DNA of 64,000 nucleotides from Nocardioidaceae bacterium (GTDB taxonomy: Bacteria > Actinomycetota > Actinomycetes > Propionibacteriales > Nocardioidaceae), in the NCBI GenBank assembly GCA_030447805.1, contig JAUJOE010000002.1, positions 124,001 through 188,000 of the forward strand, in the 5' to 3' direction. A program made the translations under genes and the position numbers. Of this stretch, positions 18,708 through 31,300 are shown piece by piece (within the stretch, counting starts at the first letter, position 1; each line of letters opens with the position of its first letter). The notes under the pieces were generated by a model, which did no database searches, had not been told where the DNA came from, and saw nothing but the letters and a program-made list of their open reading frames with translations.

Positions 18708-19194
18708 GGTTGGGCTCCTCGCGCTCAGACATTGCGGTAGCCAGCTGGTCTCGACCCCGGACGAGGCGCGCCTTGACCGTTCCCTCGGGTACGCCGAGCG
18801 CGCGGGATACCTCCGCCACCGGCAGGTCGGCCAGGTGGTGCAGCACCAGCACCTCGCGCAGCTCCACCGGCAGTCGCCGCAGCGCCGACACGAGGTCGAC
18901 GTGGTCGGGTGACAGCTCCGCCCGCTGTTGGACTCCGGGGATGCGCGGCGTGACGCGGCGCAGCACAGCGGTACGTCGCCAGCGGTTGCGCAGGCCGTTC
19001 ATCGCGACGGTGCGCAGCCACGCCTCGGGGTTGTCGAGCTGACCGAACCGACCCGCCTGGCCGATCGCCTTGACGAACGCCTCCTGCACCACGTCCTCGG
19101 CCTCTGCTTGGTCGCCGCAGAGGGCCAGCATCTGTACGACGAGGCGGCGGTACGACGCGTCGTACACCTCGCGCACGAAGTCCTGGCTGCTCAT
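18700..19194 (-). CDS. ECF sigma factor (SigE-like family)
   Basis: A 164-residue ECF RNA polymerase sigma factor with only regions 2 and 4. Region 2: DAEDVVQEAFVKA-type segment (AEAEDVVQEAFVKAIGQ). Region 4: LPVELREVLVLHHLADLPVAEV, then the recognition helix ALGVPEGTVKARLVRGRDQL. It redirects RNA polymerase to a stress or developmental regulon, presumably controlled by the overlapping downstream membrane protein. The 114-bp gap to purK is divergent and should hold both promoters, but I see no clear -35/-10 pair. Confidence 0.92.
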   Translation of the reverse strand: MSSQDFVREVYDASYRRLVVQMLALCGDQAEAEDVVQEAFVKAIGQAGRFGQLDNPEAWLRTVAMNGLRNRWRRTAVLRRVTPRIPGVQQRAELSPDHVDLVSALRRLPVELREVLVLHHLADLPVAEVSRALGVPEGTVKARLVRGRDQLATAMSEREEPNHV

Positions 19195-19308
19195 GGTGCC
19201 TTGCTCACGGTTCCTCCGGTGGAAAGCCTGACACCGCTACGACACCTGAACGGGCTCCGCGGTTGCCGCCGGGGCGCGCCAATGCGGGCGGGCAATAAGG
19301 TGTCGGCC

Positions 19309-20464
19309 GTGAGCAGCCCGATCGTCGGCGTCGTAGGCGCCGGTCAGCTGGCGCGCATGATGCAGCAGGCGGCGATCGGCTTGGGCGTGCCGCTGCGGCT
19401 GCTGGCCGAGGCGGCTGACGGTGCGGCGGCGCAGGTGATCGTCGACACGACGGTGGGCGACTACACCGACTGGGACACGTTGAGCTCCTGGGCGAAGGGC
19501 GCGCACGTCGTCACGTTCGACCACGAGCACGTGCCGACCGAGCACTTGCAGCGGCTGATGGCCGACGGCATCGCCTGCCGGCCGGGTCCTGCGGCGCTGA
19601 TCCATGCGCAAGACAAAGCGGTCATGCGAAAGAGGCTGGCGCAACTTGACGTTGCACAGCCGCGGTTCCGGCTGCTTGATTCTTTCGGCCAGGGGGCCGC
19701 TAACGTCTCGAGCGTGGCCGAGTCTCTTGGCGGCTTTCCCCTCGTTCTGAAGACGACTCGCGGCGGATACGACGGCAAAGGGGTCTGGTTGGTCGCCGAC
19801 GAGGCCCAGGCCGAGGCGGTGCTCGCGCAGGCGCCGCGGGGCGTGCAGTTCCTGGCTGAGGAGCGCGTCGACTTCAGCCGCGAGCTGTCGGCGCTGGTCG
19901 CGCGGTCGCCGAGCGGCCAGGTGGCGGCGTACCCGGTCGTCGAAAGCGTGCAGCGCGACGGCGTCTGCGTGGAGGTGACCGCCCCGGCACCCGACCTCGA
20001 CCCGCAGCTGGCAGTCACCGCGCAGCAGACCGCCATGCGGATCGCGGCCGAGCTCGGCGTCGATGGGGTGCTGGCGGTGGAGCTGTTCCAGACCCGCGAC
20101 GGCGCGCGTTCTGGTCAACGAGCTGGCGATGCGACCGCACAACACCGGACACTGGTCGATCGACGGCGCCGTCACCAGCCAGTTCGAGAACCACCTGCGC
20201 GCCGTTCTCGACCTGCCGCTGGGCTCTCCGGCGGCGCGCAGCCGATGGACGGTGATGGTCAACATCCTCGGCGGTGTCGGTGAGCTGTACGACGGGTACC
20301 CGCACGTGCAGGCACGCGACCCCGCGGTGCGGGTGCACCTCTACGCCAAGTCTGTGCGGCCAGGCCGCAAGGTCGGACACGTCACGGCGTACGGCGACGA
20401 CCTCGAGCAGGTGCGTGAACGCGCTCGGCATGCGGCCGGCTGGTTCGCCGGTACTGTCAGGTGA
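19309..20464 (+). CDS. purK: N5-carboxyaminoimidazole ribonucleotide synthase
   Basis: The ATP-grasp enzyme that makes N5-CAIR from AIR, bicarbonate and ATP in purine synthesis. The N-terminus [12 protein letters not shown], the ATP-grasp segment [16 protein letters not shown] and the C-terminal [22 protein letters not shown] are diagnostic. A one-base surplus at about 20101-20107 splits the reading: the first frame ends in nonsense after LFQTRDGA, and the next frame resumes at [13 protein letters not shown]. The enzyme is normally needed for growth without purines, so a sequence error is likely. GTG 19309 is used, with in-frame alternatives at 19282 and 19300. The stop overlaps purE. Confidence 0.92.
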
Positions 20465-20988
20465 TGGACGCGGCGGAGTCCCCGGCGGTCGGCATCGTGA
20501 TGGGCTCGGACTCCGACTGGCCGACGATGTCCGCGGCAGCCGACGCCCTCACGGAGTTCGGTGTGGGGTTCGAGGTGGACGTCGTGTCGGCGCATCGCAT
20601 GCCGGCGCAGATGCTCGCGTACGGGCAGCGGGCGCACGAGCGGGGGCTCCGAGTGCTCATCGCCGGCGCTGGCGGCGCCGCGCACCTGCCGGGCATGCTC
20701 GCTGCCGTGACACCGCTGCCGGTGATCGGTGTGCCGGTGCCGCTGAAGTACCTCGACGGCCTGGACTCCCTGCTCTCGATCGTGCAGATGCCTGCCGGTG
20801 TGCCGGTGGCGACCGTCGCAATCGGCAACGCCCGCAACGCCGGCCTGCTCGCCGTACGCATCCTGGCCGTCGCCGACGACGAGCTGCGCGCCAAGATGCA
20901 GGACTTCCAGGCCGACCTCGCCGATGTCGCCCGAGCAAGGGTGACGCTCTGCGGGCCGCGCTCGACCAGCCAAGGAGCACGTGAGTGA
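20464..20988 (+). CDS. purE: N5-carboxyaminoimidazole ribonucleotide mutase
   Basis: A 174-residue class I PurE that converts N5-CAIR to CAIR. Signature [13 protein letters not shown], the catalytic-histidine segment VVSAHRMP and the substrate loop [15 protein letters not shown] are present. ATG 20464 shares one base with the purK stop (TGATG), giving translational coupling. GTG 20461 is an alternative. Confidence 0.95.
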   Translation: MDAAESPAVGIVMGSDSDWPTMSAAADALTEFGVGFEVDVVSAHRMPAQMLAYGQRAHERGLRVLIAGAGGAAHLPGMLAAVTPLPVIGVPVPLKYLDGLDSLLSIVQMPAGVPVATVAIGNARNAGLLAVRILAVADDELRAKMQDFQADLADVARARVTLCGPRSTSQGARE

Positions 20989-21031
20989 CCCCCGGAGCCA
21001 CCACGCCAACCCCATCGTCGAAGGGTCGTTC

Positions 21032-22295
21032 ATGAGCAGCCCTCCGGCCACCGTCTACCTGCACATCGGCCTGCACAAGACGGGCACGACGTACCTGCAG
21101 AACCTGCTGAAGGCGAACCGCGAGGGCCTGCGTGCCCAGCAGATCTACTACCCCGGTGGCCCCGGCGAGCCACAGCAGGCGTTCGCAGTGTGGGACCTGC
21201 AGGGGCGACGGCCGCGCGGAGTGCACGACACCCGGATCGGTGGCTCGTGGACGCGCTGGTCGAGGCGGTGAACACGAGCGGCTCGCCGACAGCGCTGATC
21301 TCGAGGAGCACCTCAGCGTTTCCACCATGCGTCAGGTGAAGCAGGCCGTTGCATCGTTCCGGGACTCAGAGGTACACGTGCTCGTCACCGCCCGTGACCT
21401 CGGCCGGGTCGCAGTGTCAGCGTGGCAAGAAGAGGTCAAGAACGACCAGACCTGGACGTGGGACCAGTTCGCCGCGGCCATCCGCGAGCCGGAGGAGATC
21501 GCTAAGAGCCCGGCGCGGGGGTTCTGGCTGCGCCAGGACGTTGCGAAGATCTGCGAGCTGTGGGAGGCAGCGGTGCCTGCCGAGCGCATCACGATCATCA
21601 CCGTGCCGCCGGCCGGTGCTGGCGCCGGTGTGTTGCTCGAACGCTTCGCCACCGTCATTGGTTTCGACGCGTCGTCGCTGACCGAGAAGCCGGCGTGGAG
21701 CAACGAGACGGTCGGCGTCGCGGCCACCGAGGTGATCCGCCGGGTCAACGAGCGGCTGGGGCACCGGCTCAACCAGCGCCAGCACGACAAGGTCATCAAG
21801 CGCACTCTCGTGCACGGGCTGGCCAAGATTTCCGAGCCGGTGCGGTTCACGCTGCCCGAGGAGGAGCTCCCCTGGATAACCGTCCGCGCTGAGGAGATGA
21901 TCGCGACGATCCGTGGCCGCGGCTACCAGGTAGTCGGCGACCTCGACGAGCTCCGCCCCCAACGGCGCCAGTGTGGACGGCGACCCGACGACGCCACCGT
22001 CGAGGAACTGCTCGAGGCGTCGCTCGATGCACTCGCGCTGCTCGCCGAGGAGTACGCCGCGTTGTGGTGGCAGCGTAAGCGACGCACTGTCGTGGAGGGT
22101 TTCGAAGAAGGCGGGTTGGCCAGCAGGACGCGTGGCGCCATCTTCCGCGGCCAGCGCCGAGCGGCGGGACTGGCTGACGCCAACCCAGTGGCGGCGGGCG
22201 CGCTCAGGTTGGTGCTGAGGGCCCGCGACCGGGCCAGGGAGCGAGCGCTCAACCGCGCCCCGCGGACGGACAGCACCGGCCCTACCGACGAGTAG
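21032..22295 (+). CDS. Sulfotransferase-like P-loop protein, two frameshifts
   Basis: The N-terminus VYLHIGLHKTGTTYLQNLL is the PAPS-binding 5'-phosphosulfate loop of sulfotransferase-family proteins. The body, in a second frame from about 21303, carries LVTARDLGRVAVSAWQEEV, which resembles the 3'-phosphate-binding RDP...S region. In between, DALVEAVNTSGSPTALIS occupies the third frame. Two single-base deletions near 21240 and 21302 restore one continuous protein of about 420 residues. ATG 21032 follows an AAGGG site; a GTG at 20981 overlapping purE is possible. The C-terminal roughly 100 residues are helical and basic. The acceptor is unknown; similar actinobacterial genes cluster with surface glycan genes. 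Confidence 0.75.
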
Positions 22296-22314
22296 CCGTG
22301 ACTACGATGGCCCT

Positions 22315-23488
22315 ATGGGCGATGAGTTCCCGTTGTTCGCGTTGTCGGAGGAACATCGGGCGATCCGCGAAGCGGTGCGCGACCTGTGCGACGCCAAGGT
22401 AGCGCCGCACGCCGCCGAGGTCGACGAGACCGGCGAGTTCCCCAAGGTGGCCTACGACGCCCTGCGCGCCGCCGACTTCCACGCTCCGCACATCCCGGAG
22501 GAGTACGCCGGGGCGGGTGCGGACGCGCTGGCCACCTGCATCGTCATCGAGGAGGTCGCTCGGGCCTGCGCGGCATCGTCGCTCATCCCGGCCGTCAACA
22601 AGCTGGGCTCGACGCCGATCGAGCTGAGCGGCAGCGAGCAGCTCAAGACGACGTACCTCACCCCCATCGGGCGAGGCGACGCGATGGTCAGCTACTGCCT
22701 GTCCGAGCCCGAGGCCGGCTCCGATGCAGCGAACCTGCGCACGCGGGCCGTGCGCGACGGTGACGGCTATGTGCTCGACGGGGTCAAGCGGTGGATCACT
22801 CATGCTGGTGTGTCGGAGTACTACACCGTCTTCGCGATGACAGACCCCGACGCTGGCCGGACATGGGATCTCCGCCTTCGTCGTGGAGAAGAACGACCCG
22901 GGGGTGTCGTTCGGAGCGCCGGAGAAGAAGCTCGGTATCAGAGGCTCACCGACTCGTGAGGTGTACTTCGACTCCGTGCGGATCCCCGCGTCGCGGCGCA
23001 TCGGCCCAGAAGGCACCGGGTTCACCACCGCCCTGCATACCCTCGACCACACCCGCACCACGATCGCCGCCCAGGCTGTCGGCATCGCGCAGGGAGCACT
23101 CGACTACGCGCTCGGTTACATGCAGGAGAGACGGCAGTTCGGCCAACCGATAGCTGACTTCCAGGGGCTCCAGTTCATGGTCGCCGACATGGGCATGCGG
23201 GTCGAGGCGGCCCGCCAGCTGACCTACGCCGCGGCTGGCCGCTCGGAGCGCAATGACCGCGACCTTGCCTTCTTCGGGGCTGCGGCCAAGTGCTTCGCCT
23301 CTGACGTGGCGATGCAGGTGACGACCGACGCGGTGCAGCTGCTCGGCGGCTACGGCTACACCCGCGACTACCCGGTCGAGCGGATGATGCGGGACGCCAA
23401 GATCACCCAGATCTACGAGGGCACCAACCAGATTCAGCGGATCGTGGTGGCTCGGCAGTTGCTGGACGGCGTACAAAGCCAGCTGTGA
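22315..23488 (+). CDS. Acyl-CoA dehydrogenase (FadE25-like position), one frameshift
   Basis: A second acyl-CoA dehydrogenase of about 391 residues. Seen: [19 protein letters not shown] (FAD/substrate signature), [39 protein letters not shown], and the catalytic glutamate in [12 protein letters not shown]. The reading frame breaks near 22860, after TDPDAGRT, and resumes as [17 protein letters not shown], so one base is missing or extra. It follows purE and the sulfotransferase gene, matching the M. tuberculosis fadE25-purE-purK grouping. ATG 22315 is 19 nt after the upstream stop. Its 3' end converges on an LCP gene 10 bp away. Confidence 0.9.
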
Positions 23489-23498
23489 GCGCGCAGGC

Positions 23499-24760
23499 TC
23501 ACCGCGGGGAGCAGTCGACCGAGGCGGTGTCGCCGGCTCTGATCGCGGCGAACAGCGCCTCGGCTCGTTCCTGGTCCCAGGTCACCGCTGACCCGGCCGA
23601 CGTTGACGCTCCCAGGTTGGAGTAGGGCACGACGCAGCGCTTGGCGCTGCCGGTGTGGGCCATCGCCCACGCGAATCTCGCCAGGTCGATCGGGCCGACG
23701 TTCTCGCCGACGCGAACGGTCTCGGCAGCTGCCTTGTTCACGCCGAAGTAGCGCCACGGCAACACGATCGTCTGCCACGACGCCCCCTGCTTGCCAACCG
23801 CCGTAATGACCTCGCGCTGGTGCAGCGCGCGGGTAATGTCGCCGCGCGGAAACGCCCGGGACCGTGAGTAGCCGAGCGCCGTTCGCCCGTCGACCTCCTG
23901 GCAGCCCTGCTGCATCTTCAGGCCGCCGGCCTTCGGGTCGTTGATCGACGTCTTGGGGCAGACCTCGATGCCGCCAACGGCGTCGACAACCTCGACGAAC
24001 CCGGAGAAGCCGATCTCGATGTAGTTGTCGATGTGGATGTCGGTCGCCTGCTCAACCGTGTTCACGAGCAGGTCGGGACCGCCGATCGAGTACGCCGCGT
24101 TGATCTTGTTCTCCCCGTTGCCGGGGATGGTGACGAAGGAGTCGCGGGGGATCGACAGCAGCAAAGTCGGCCCATCACCCGAGGGGATGTCGAGCAGGAT
24201 GATCGTGTCGGTGCGTTGCCCGTCGCCGCCTCCTGTGCCGAGATCTGCCTTCTCGGGGCCGGTGAGCCCCTCGCGGCTGTCGGAGCCGACCAGCAGGTAC
24301 GTCGTCCCGCCCGAGTCGGATGGGCGGTCTCCGTTGGGCTCTGCGTCGACCTTCGACAGGCTGGACCAGGCCCAGATAGGTACCGCCGCCAAGAAGACGA
24401 GCCAAGCCAGGAGCCCCAGTAGCAGTCCTCGCACCCACCAGTTGCGTTTCTTGCGCGGTCGTCTCGGCCGCCGCGCCGCCGCTGTGTTGGAGGCCGTGGC
24501 GGTGGCGCGCTGCCCCGGCTTGGCGGCTGAACCGGGGTGGCGAAGCGCGGAGCCGGACGGCTCGCCGGGCTCGCCCCGCTAGGAGCGGCGTAGGTGCCGC
24601 CGAACGATGCAGGCGGGGGCGCTTCGGACGAGGAACGGGCAGGCTCGGTCCCTCCCATCGCCTGGGTCGCCGTCGGGTCGGGTGGCGGTTCGGGCGAGCG
24701 CTCCCGGCCGCCGTACAACCAGTCGTACCCCGGGTCGTCCGGGTGCCGCTCGTCTGGCAT
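23499..24760 (-). CDS. LytR-CpsA-Psr (LCP) family wall-polymer ligase, one frameshift
   Basis: LCP enzymes transfer lipid-linked glycopolymers onto peptidoglycan outside the membrane. A cytoplasmic proline-rich N-terminus (MPDERHPDDPGYDWLYGG) precedes a basic anchor, RRPRRPRKKRNWWVRG, and one membrane helix, LLLGLLAWLVFLAAVPIWAW. The catalytic LCP domain follows: LLVGSDSREG, RTDTIILLDI, LSIPRDSFVTIPG, KINAAYSIGGP, and the arginines of YSRSRAFPRGDITRA. One base is lost or gained between about 24455 and 24495, which separates the N-terminal frame from the helix. GTG 24434 would otherwise be the start but would drop the anchor. It diverges from a second LCP gene. Confidence 0.88.
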
Positions 24761-24903
24761 GGCACTCACGCTACCCGCCGAACCCTCCCGCCACTTGTCA
24801 GACGCCAGTGCCGCCATGGGTGCAATACGTTCTGACAACTCGGTGGGCAGGGGTCGGCGGGTCGAGTCGGCTGTTACTGATGGGGCTGGTGATACTGAGC
24901 ACC

Positions 24904-26298
24904 ATGTCTGCCGACGCCCCGATCTTGTCGACGGCTGCGCCGGGGGAGGCGAGCGTACGGTTTCGCCGCGCGGTGACACTCCTGCTGATGACGGTGCTGA
25001 TGCCGGGCAGCGCTCAGCTGGTCGCCGGCAACAAGCGCGTCGGGAGAATCGCCGTCCGGGCGTTCGCCATCGGCGCGATCTTCACCGCGGCCTTGGCGAT
25101 CGTCGGACTGCTCTGGCGGGCCGAGTTCGTTCGGCTGCTCACCACGCCGGAGTTTCTCGGCGTGCTGCGGCTGGGACTGATCGGGTACGCCGTGGGCTGG
25201 GCCTATCTCATCGTCGATGCGTGGCGGATGGCCGGCCCGCTCGGTTTGGCTCAACGCCAGCGGCTCGGTCTTACGGCGCTCAACGGCGTCGTCTGCCTGG
25301 GATTGTCCGGGTCGCTGCTGTTCGCCAGCCACGTCGTCGCCGTACAGCGGGACTTCATCGCCACCGTCTTCGGCGGCACCGAAGTGACCGCGTCGGAGAG
25401 CGGGCGCTACAACGTGCTGCTGCTCGGAGGGGACGCCGGCCCAAGGCGCACCGGTGTCCGCCCCGACAGCATCACGGTGGCCAGCATCGACGCCGAGACG
25501 GGGCGGGCCGTGCTGTTCGGCCTCCCTCGCAACCTCGCGAATGTGCCATTCCCCGACGGGTCGGTCATGGACCGGCAGTTCCCCGACGGTTTCGACTGCG
25601 ACGGGTGCTACCTCAACGGCGTGGACACCTGGGCCAACGACCACGCAGAGCTGTTCCCGCAGACCGATGACCCCGGGATCGAGGCGACGACGCAGACGGT
25701 CGAGGAGATCACCGGCCTGTCGATCAACTACTACGTGCTCATCGACCTGAAGGGGTTCCAGGACCTCGTCGATGCGGTCGGCGGTGTCACGATCGACGTC
25801 GGCGAGCGCATCCCGATCGGCGGCGTCGGCGGTGACATCACCGGATGGATCGAGCCCGGAACCCAGCACCTCGACGGATACCAGACGCTGTGGTTCGCAC
25901 GCAGCCGCGCCACCTCAGACGACTACTCGCGGATGGCCCGGCAAAAATGCGTGCTAAACGCGATGTTGAAGCAGTTGGACCCCAAGACCGTTGTCGCCAA
26001 GTTCGGCGACATCGCCGCCGCCGGCAAGCAGGTCATCTCGACGTCGATGCCGCACAGCGAGATCGGTACCTTCGTCGACCTGGCCATGAAGACCCGCACC
26101 CTGCCGGTGTCGACGGTGTCGTTCGTGCCGCCGCGCATCGACACGGGCGACCCCGACTGGGCGCTGATCCGTTCGATGGTGTCCGGCGCGATCGAGAAGT
26201 CCGAGGCGAGAGACGACGGTACGCCGACCCCTGGCGGTCAGCGGCCCAAGTCCCGCCCCGACGCCAACCACAGCAGCGACCTCGCCACGGCCTGTTAG
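24904..26298 (+). CDS. LCP family protein with an N-terminal multi-helix membrane domain
   Basis: A 464-residue LCP protein that is unusual in starting with three or four hydrophobic segments: VTLLLMTVLMPGSAQLVAG, IAVRAFAIGAIFTAALAIVG, LRLGLIGYAVGWAYLIVDAW and LTALNGVVCLGLSGSLLFAS. The LCP domain follows: NVLLLGGDAGPRRTGVRPDS, FGLPRNLANVPFP, DGCYLNGVDTWAN, VDAVGGVTIDVGERIPIG and WFARSRATSDDYSRMARQ. It probably attaches a wall polymer, perhaps the galactan made by the operon that starts 112 bp downstream. ATG 24904 is preferred; ATG 24880 is in frame. The 143-bp gap to the divergent LCP gene should hold both promoters. Confidence 0.88.
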   Translation: MSADAPILSTAAPGEASVRFRRAVTLLLMTVLMPGSAQLVAGNKRVGRIAVRAFAIGAIFTAALAIVGLLWRAEFVRLLTTPEFLGVLRLGLIGYAVGWAYLIVDAWRMAGPLGLAQRQRLGLTALNGVVCLGLSGSLLFASHVVAVQRDFIATVFGGTEVTASESGRYNVLLLGGDAGPRRTGVRPDSITVASIDAETGRAVLFGLPRNLANVPFPDGSVMDRQFPDGFDCDGCYLNGVDTWANDHAELFPQTDDPGIEATTQTVEEITGLSINYYVLIDLKGFQDLVDAVGGVTIDVGERIPIGGVGGDITGWIEPGTQHLDGYQTLWFARSRATSDDYSRMARQKCVLNAMLKQLDPKTVVAKFGDIAAAGKQVISTSMPHSEIGTFVDLAMKTRTLPVSTVSFVPPRIDTGDPDWALIRSMVSGAIEKSEARDDGTPTPGGQRPKSRPDANHSSDLATAC

Positions 26299-26410
26299 GT
26301 CCCCTATTGCCGGAACCCTCGGAGCGTTGCGGCGCTTAACCACCGCCCCAACTGTGCATCTACGATGATTCGCCGGGGTCATACGGGGCGGTTGGGCGGA
26401 GGCGGCGAGA

Positions 26411-27362
26411 GTGCCACAGGGCCAGCGCGTTCTCGCGGTCGTCGTCACCTGGAACCGCCAGGCGCTGCTCGCCGAGTCGCTGCGCGCGCTCCAGCGACAG
26501 ACAGTCCCCGCTGACGGCATCGTGGTCGTCGACAACGCCTCCACCGACGGCACCGCTGGCCTGTTGCGTGCAGACTTTCCCGACGTCGACGTGCTCGCGG
26601 CGGCTCACAACACCGGCGGCGCCGGCGGCTTTGCACTGGGCATTAATCGCGCACTCGAGCTGGGGTGCGACGCGATCTGGCTGCTCGATGACGACACGGT
26701 CCCTGAACCGAGCGCGCTCGAGGCGCTGCTGGCGGCGCGCCGGGACTACCCGGGCGATCCTCCGGTGCTTGTCGCGTCGCGGGTGGTGTGGACCGACGGC
26801 AACGACCACCCGATGAACACCCCGCGGGTTAAGCCCGGCCTGCGGGGCGACGAGCGCCGCGACGCCGCCTCCGTGAACTGCGTGCCGATTCGCTCGGCGT
26901 CGTTCGTCTCGGTGCTTGTCGACGCACGGGCGGTGCGCGAGCGCGGGCTCCCGGTCGCCGACTACTTCTTGTGGAACGACGACTTCGAGTTCACCACCCG
27001 GCTGATCCGCGGCCGCCGCGGGTTGTACTGCCCGGCTTCCGTTGTCGTCCACAAGACAGCGACGTTCGGCTCCACCGACGCCGACCCGGGCGAGCGCTTC
27101 TTCTATGAGGTCCGCAACAAGGTGTGGCTGTTCGGGCGCTCAGCTGGCCTCAACCCGGCCGAGAAGGCGGTGTACGCCGGCTCGACCGTGCGCCGCTGGG
27201 CGCGCACCTTCGCTAAGTCCGGCGACCGGAAGACGCTGTGGCGCGCGCTCGGACGTGGGCTGGTGGCCGGCGTGCGCACGGCACCACGCCCGACGGCTGA
27301 AGTCCTCGCCGGTGGCACCCGGAAGGGTGCTACCCAAGATGGCGCGACCTACGACGGCTCCG

Positions 27363-27370
<8 letters not shown>
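26411..27370 (+). CDS. glfT1: Galactofuranosyltransferase GlfT1-like (GT2)
   Basis: A 319-residue cytosolic glycosyltransferase family 2 enzyme. The N-terminus VLAVVVTWNRQALLAESL, nucleotide-binding VVVDNASTDGTAGLL, metal-binding DxD as WLLDDDTVPEP, and acceptor/base motif YFLWNDDFEFTTRL are visible. Length, motifs and operon partners (glf, wzm, wzt) match M. tuberculosis GlfT1 (Rv3782), which adds the first galactofuranose units of the wall galactan. GTG 26411 has GGAGG about 11 nt upstream. This is probably the first gene of an operon running to wzt. The acceptor in this organism need not be the mycobacterial linker. Confidence 0.75.
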
Positions 27371-29420
<2,050 letters not shown>

Positions 29421-29421
<1 letters not shown>

Positions 29422-30311
29422 TGGCCACCGAGACCTTGACCCCAGCGGCCCAGCCAACGGGGCCGCTGCAGAACCCCGGCCGCGTCGGCGGACTGGTCGA
29501 CGTCTTCCGCCGCCGCTACCTGCTCAAGCTGCTGGTGCGCAAGGAGCTGCGGGTGCGCTATCAGGGCTCCGCGGTGGGACTGCTGTGGACATATGTCAAG
29601 CCTGCGGTCCGATTCGCCATGTACTACTGGGTAATCGGGTTACTGCTGCCCAAGGACCTGGAGAACCGGGCGTTGCACATCTTCGCCGGCATGATCATGG
29701 TCTCGTTCTTCACCGACGCGATGGGTGCCGGCTCCCGGTCGGTGGTCAAGAACAAGTCACTGGTGCGCAAGATCAACCTGCCGCGGGAGATGTTCCCGGT
29801 GGCCTCGATGATGGTCTCGATCTACCACATGGTCCCGATGTACGTCATCGCGCTCATCGGCTGCCTGCTGGTGGGCTGGAGCCCCGATCCGGGAGCGTTC
29901 CTCCCCGCCCTGCTGGCGCTGGCGATCGTGCTGACCTGGGGGCTGGCTGTCGCGCTGCTGCTCAGCGCCTGGAACGTCTACTTCCGCGACGTGCAGAACG
30001 TCGTCGACGTGATTCAGACAGTCATCACCTGGACCGTCCCGATGATCTACCCGTTCTCCGCCGTCCGCGGCCAACTGAACGGCTGGGTCGAACAGATCTA
30101 CCTGGCCAACCCCCTGTGCACCGCGGTGCTCCTCAATGACCGCTCCTTCTGGATACCCACCCTGGAAGCTCCCCAGCACGCCATCTCGGCGGAACTGCCG
30201 CCGTACCTCTTGGCGCGCGGACTCATCACGCTCGCTGTCGGGTTGGTGCTCCTTTGGTTCGCCCAAATCGTGTTCTCGCGACTTGAGGGCCGCTTCGCCG
30301 AGAGGCTTTGA
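29421..30311 (+). CDS. wzm: ABC-2 type polysaccharide export permease
   Basis: A 296-residue Wzm/RfbD-type permease with a cytoplasmic N-terminus, the KLLVRKELRVRYQGSAVGLLW entry motif and about six membrane helices. It forms the channel that exports a completed lipid-linked glycan. GTG 29421 overlaps the glf stop by 1 nt, and its own stop overlaps wzt by 1 nt (TGATG), so the two transporter subunits are translationally coupled. It corresponds to M. tuberculosis Rv3783, implicated in galactan export. Confidence 0.92.
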
Positions 30312-31057
30312 TGAGTACGTCGGTCGTCGTCGATCACGTAACGAAGCGGTTCACTCTGGCCAACCAGAAGACGTTCAAGAAGCTCGTCGTCAACGCCATC
30401 AAGGGCAAGACGCTCTCAAACGCCTTCACCGCCCTCGACGACATCACGTTCACCCTCGAGCAAGGCGACACCATCGGCCTGATGGGTCTGAACGGCTCCG
30501 GCAAGAGCACCCTGCTCAAGCTGATCTCGGGGGTGATGACGCCCGACGAAGGTGACGTGCTCACCCGGGGCCGGATCGCCGGTCTCATCGAGGTGGGTGC
30601 AGGGCTTCACCCAGACCTGTCGGGACGAGAGAACATCTACCTCAACGGTGCGATCCTCGGCATGTCTGAGGCTGAGATCAACCGCAAGTTCGACTCGATC
30701 CTGGATTTTTCGGAGATGGAGAAGTTCCTCGACACGGAGGTGCGGCACTACTCGTCGGGCATGTTCATGCGGTTGGCCTTCGCCACCGCGGTGCACACCG
30801 ACTGCGACATCTTCTTGATCGACGAGGTGCTGGCCGTCGGTGACCAGCCCTTCCGCAAGAAATGCATGAAGCGCATCCACCGGTTGAAGGACGAAGGCCG
30901 CACGATGGTGTTCGTGAGCCACAACCCCAAGCAGGTCTTGAAGCTGTGCGAACGCGGTTTGGTTCTCAAGGCCGGCCAGATGGCCTTCGACGGGTCTGCT
31001 GCGGATGCCGTCAAGGCCATCGGCTACGACCTCGACGACGATGACGACGAGACCTGA
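30311..31057 (+). CDS. wzt: ABC polysaccharide exporter ATPase
   Basis: A 248-residue ATPase partner of Wzm. Walker A GLNGSGKST, signature HYSSGMFMRLAFATA, Walker B IFLIDEVLAVGD and the switch histidine in VFVSHNPKQV are intact. It lacks the extra C-terminal carbohydrate-binding domain of Wzt proteins that recognise O-antigen ends, ending instead in an acidic tail (DLDDDDDET). The last 87 bp of this gene recur, diverged, at 31674-31761 and 32680-32766. Confidence 0.94.
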   Translation: MSTSVVVDHVTKRFTLANQKTFKKLVVNAIKGKTLSNAFTALDDITFTLEQGDTIGLMGLNGSGKSTLLKLISGVMTPDEGDVLTRGRIAGLIEVGAGLHPDLSGRENIYLNGAILGMSEAEINRKFDSILDFSEMEKFLDTEVRHYSSGMFMRLAFATAVHTDCDIFLIDEVLAVGDQPFRKKCMKRIHRLKDEGRTMVFVSHNPKQVLKLCERGLVLKAGQMAFDGSAADAVKAIGYDLDDDDDET

Positions 31058-31171
31058 GGTAGGAACCCCCGCCTGACGTTTTTCCTGACGCAGGGGCCAG
31101 TCAAGCACTCCGGGCGGCTCGAGGAGATATCCCGGCTAACCGCCGCCACCAAAGCCTGCACGGCAACCTAA

Positions 31172-31195
31172 GTTGCGGAAACGGCGCCCCGCAAC
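31172..31195. promoter_or_regulatory. Inverted repeat before the toxin remnant
   Basis: GTTGCGG (31172-31178) and CCGCAAC (31189-31195) form a 7-bp inverted repeat with a 10-nt centre, ending 2 nt before the remnant's ATG at 31198. It could be the autoregulatory operator of the former toxin-antitoxin pair. The rest of 31058-31171 holds only a weak hairpin after wzt. Confidence 0.35.
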
Positions 31196-31197
31196 GT

Positions 31198-31295
31198 ATG
31201 TTGGAGGCCGTGGAGCCGCTGATCATCGCCAGCGCACGCAAGCACGGCATCGCCGACGACACGCGATGACCGCCCGGAGAAAGTACTTGAGGTGA
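31198..31295 (+). pseudogene. Remnant of a toxin-like gene (internal deletion)
   Basis: The ATG at 31198 opens 23 codons (MLEAVEPLIIASARKHGIAD...) and stops at 31267-31269. This closely resembles, from memory, the N-terminus of a small actinobacterial protein usually encoded just upstream of a gene like the next one. In another frame 31266-31295 reads MTARRKYLR, like the C-terminal end (HAMPARxKYLR) of the same family. The central roughly 50 codons are missing. I infer a toxin gene collapsed by deletion; no family name is certain. Confidence 0.45.
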
Positions 31296-31300
31296 TATCC

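Noticed and set aside
19309-20464. purK as a true pseudogene
   Set aside because: One-base surplus with both halves perfectly conserved and purE intact; better explained by sequence error.
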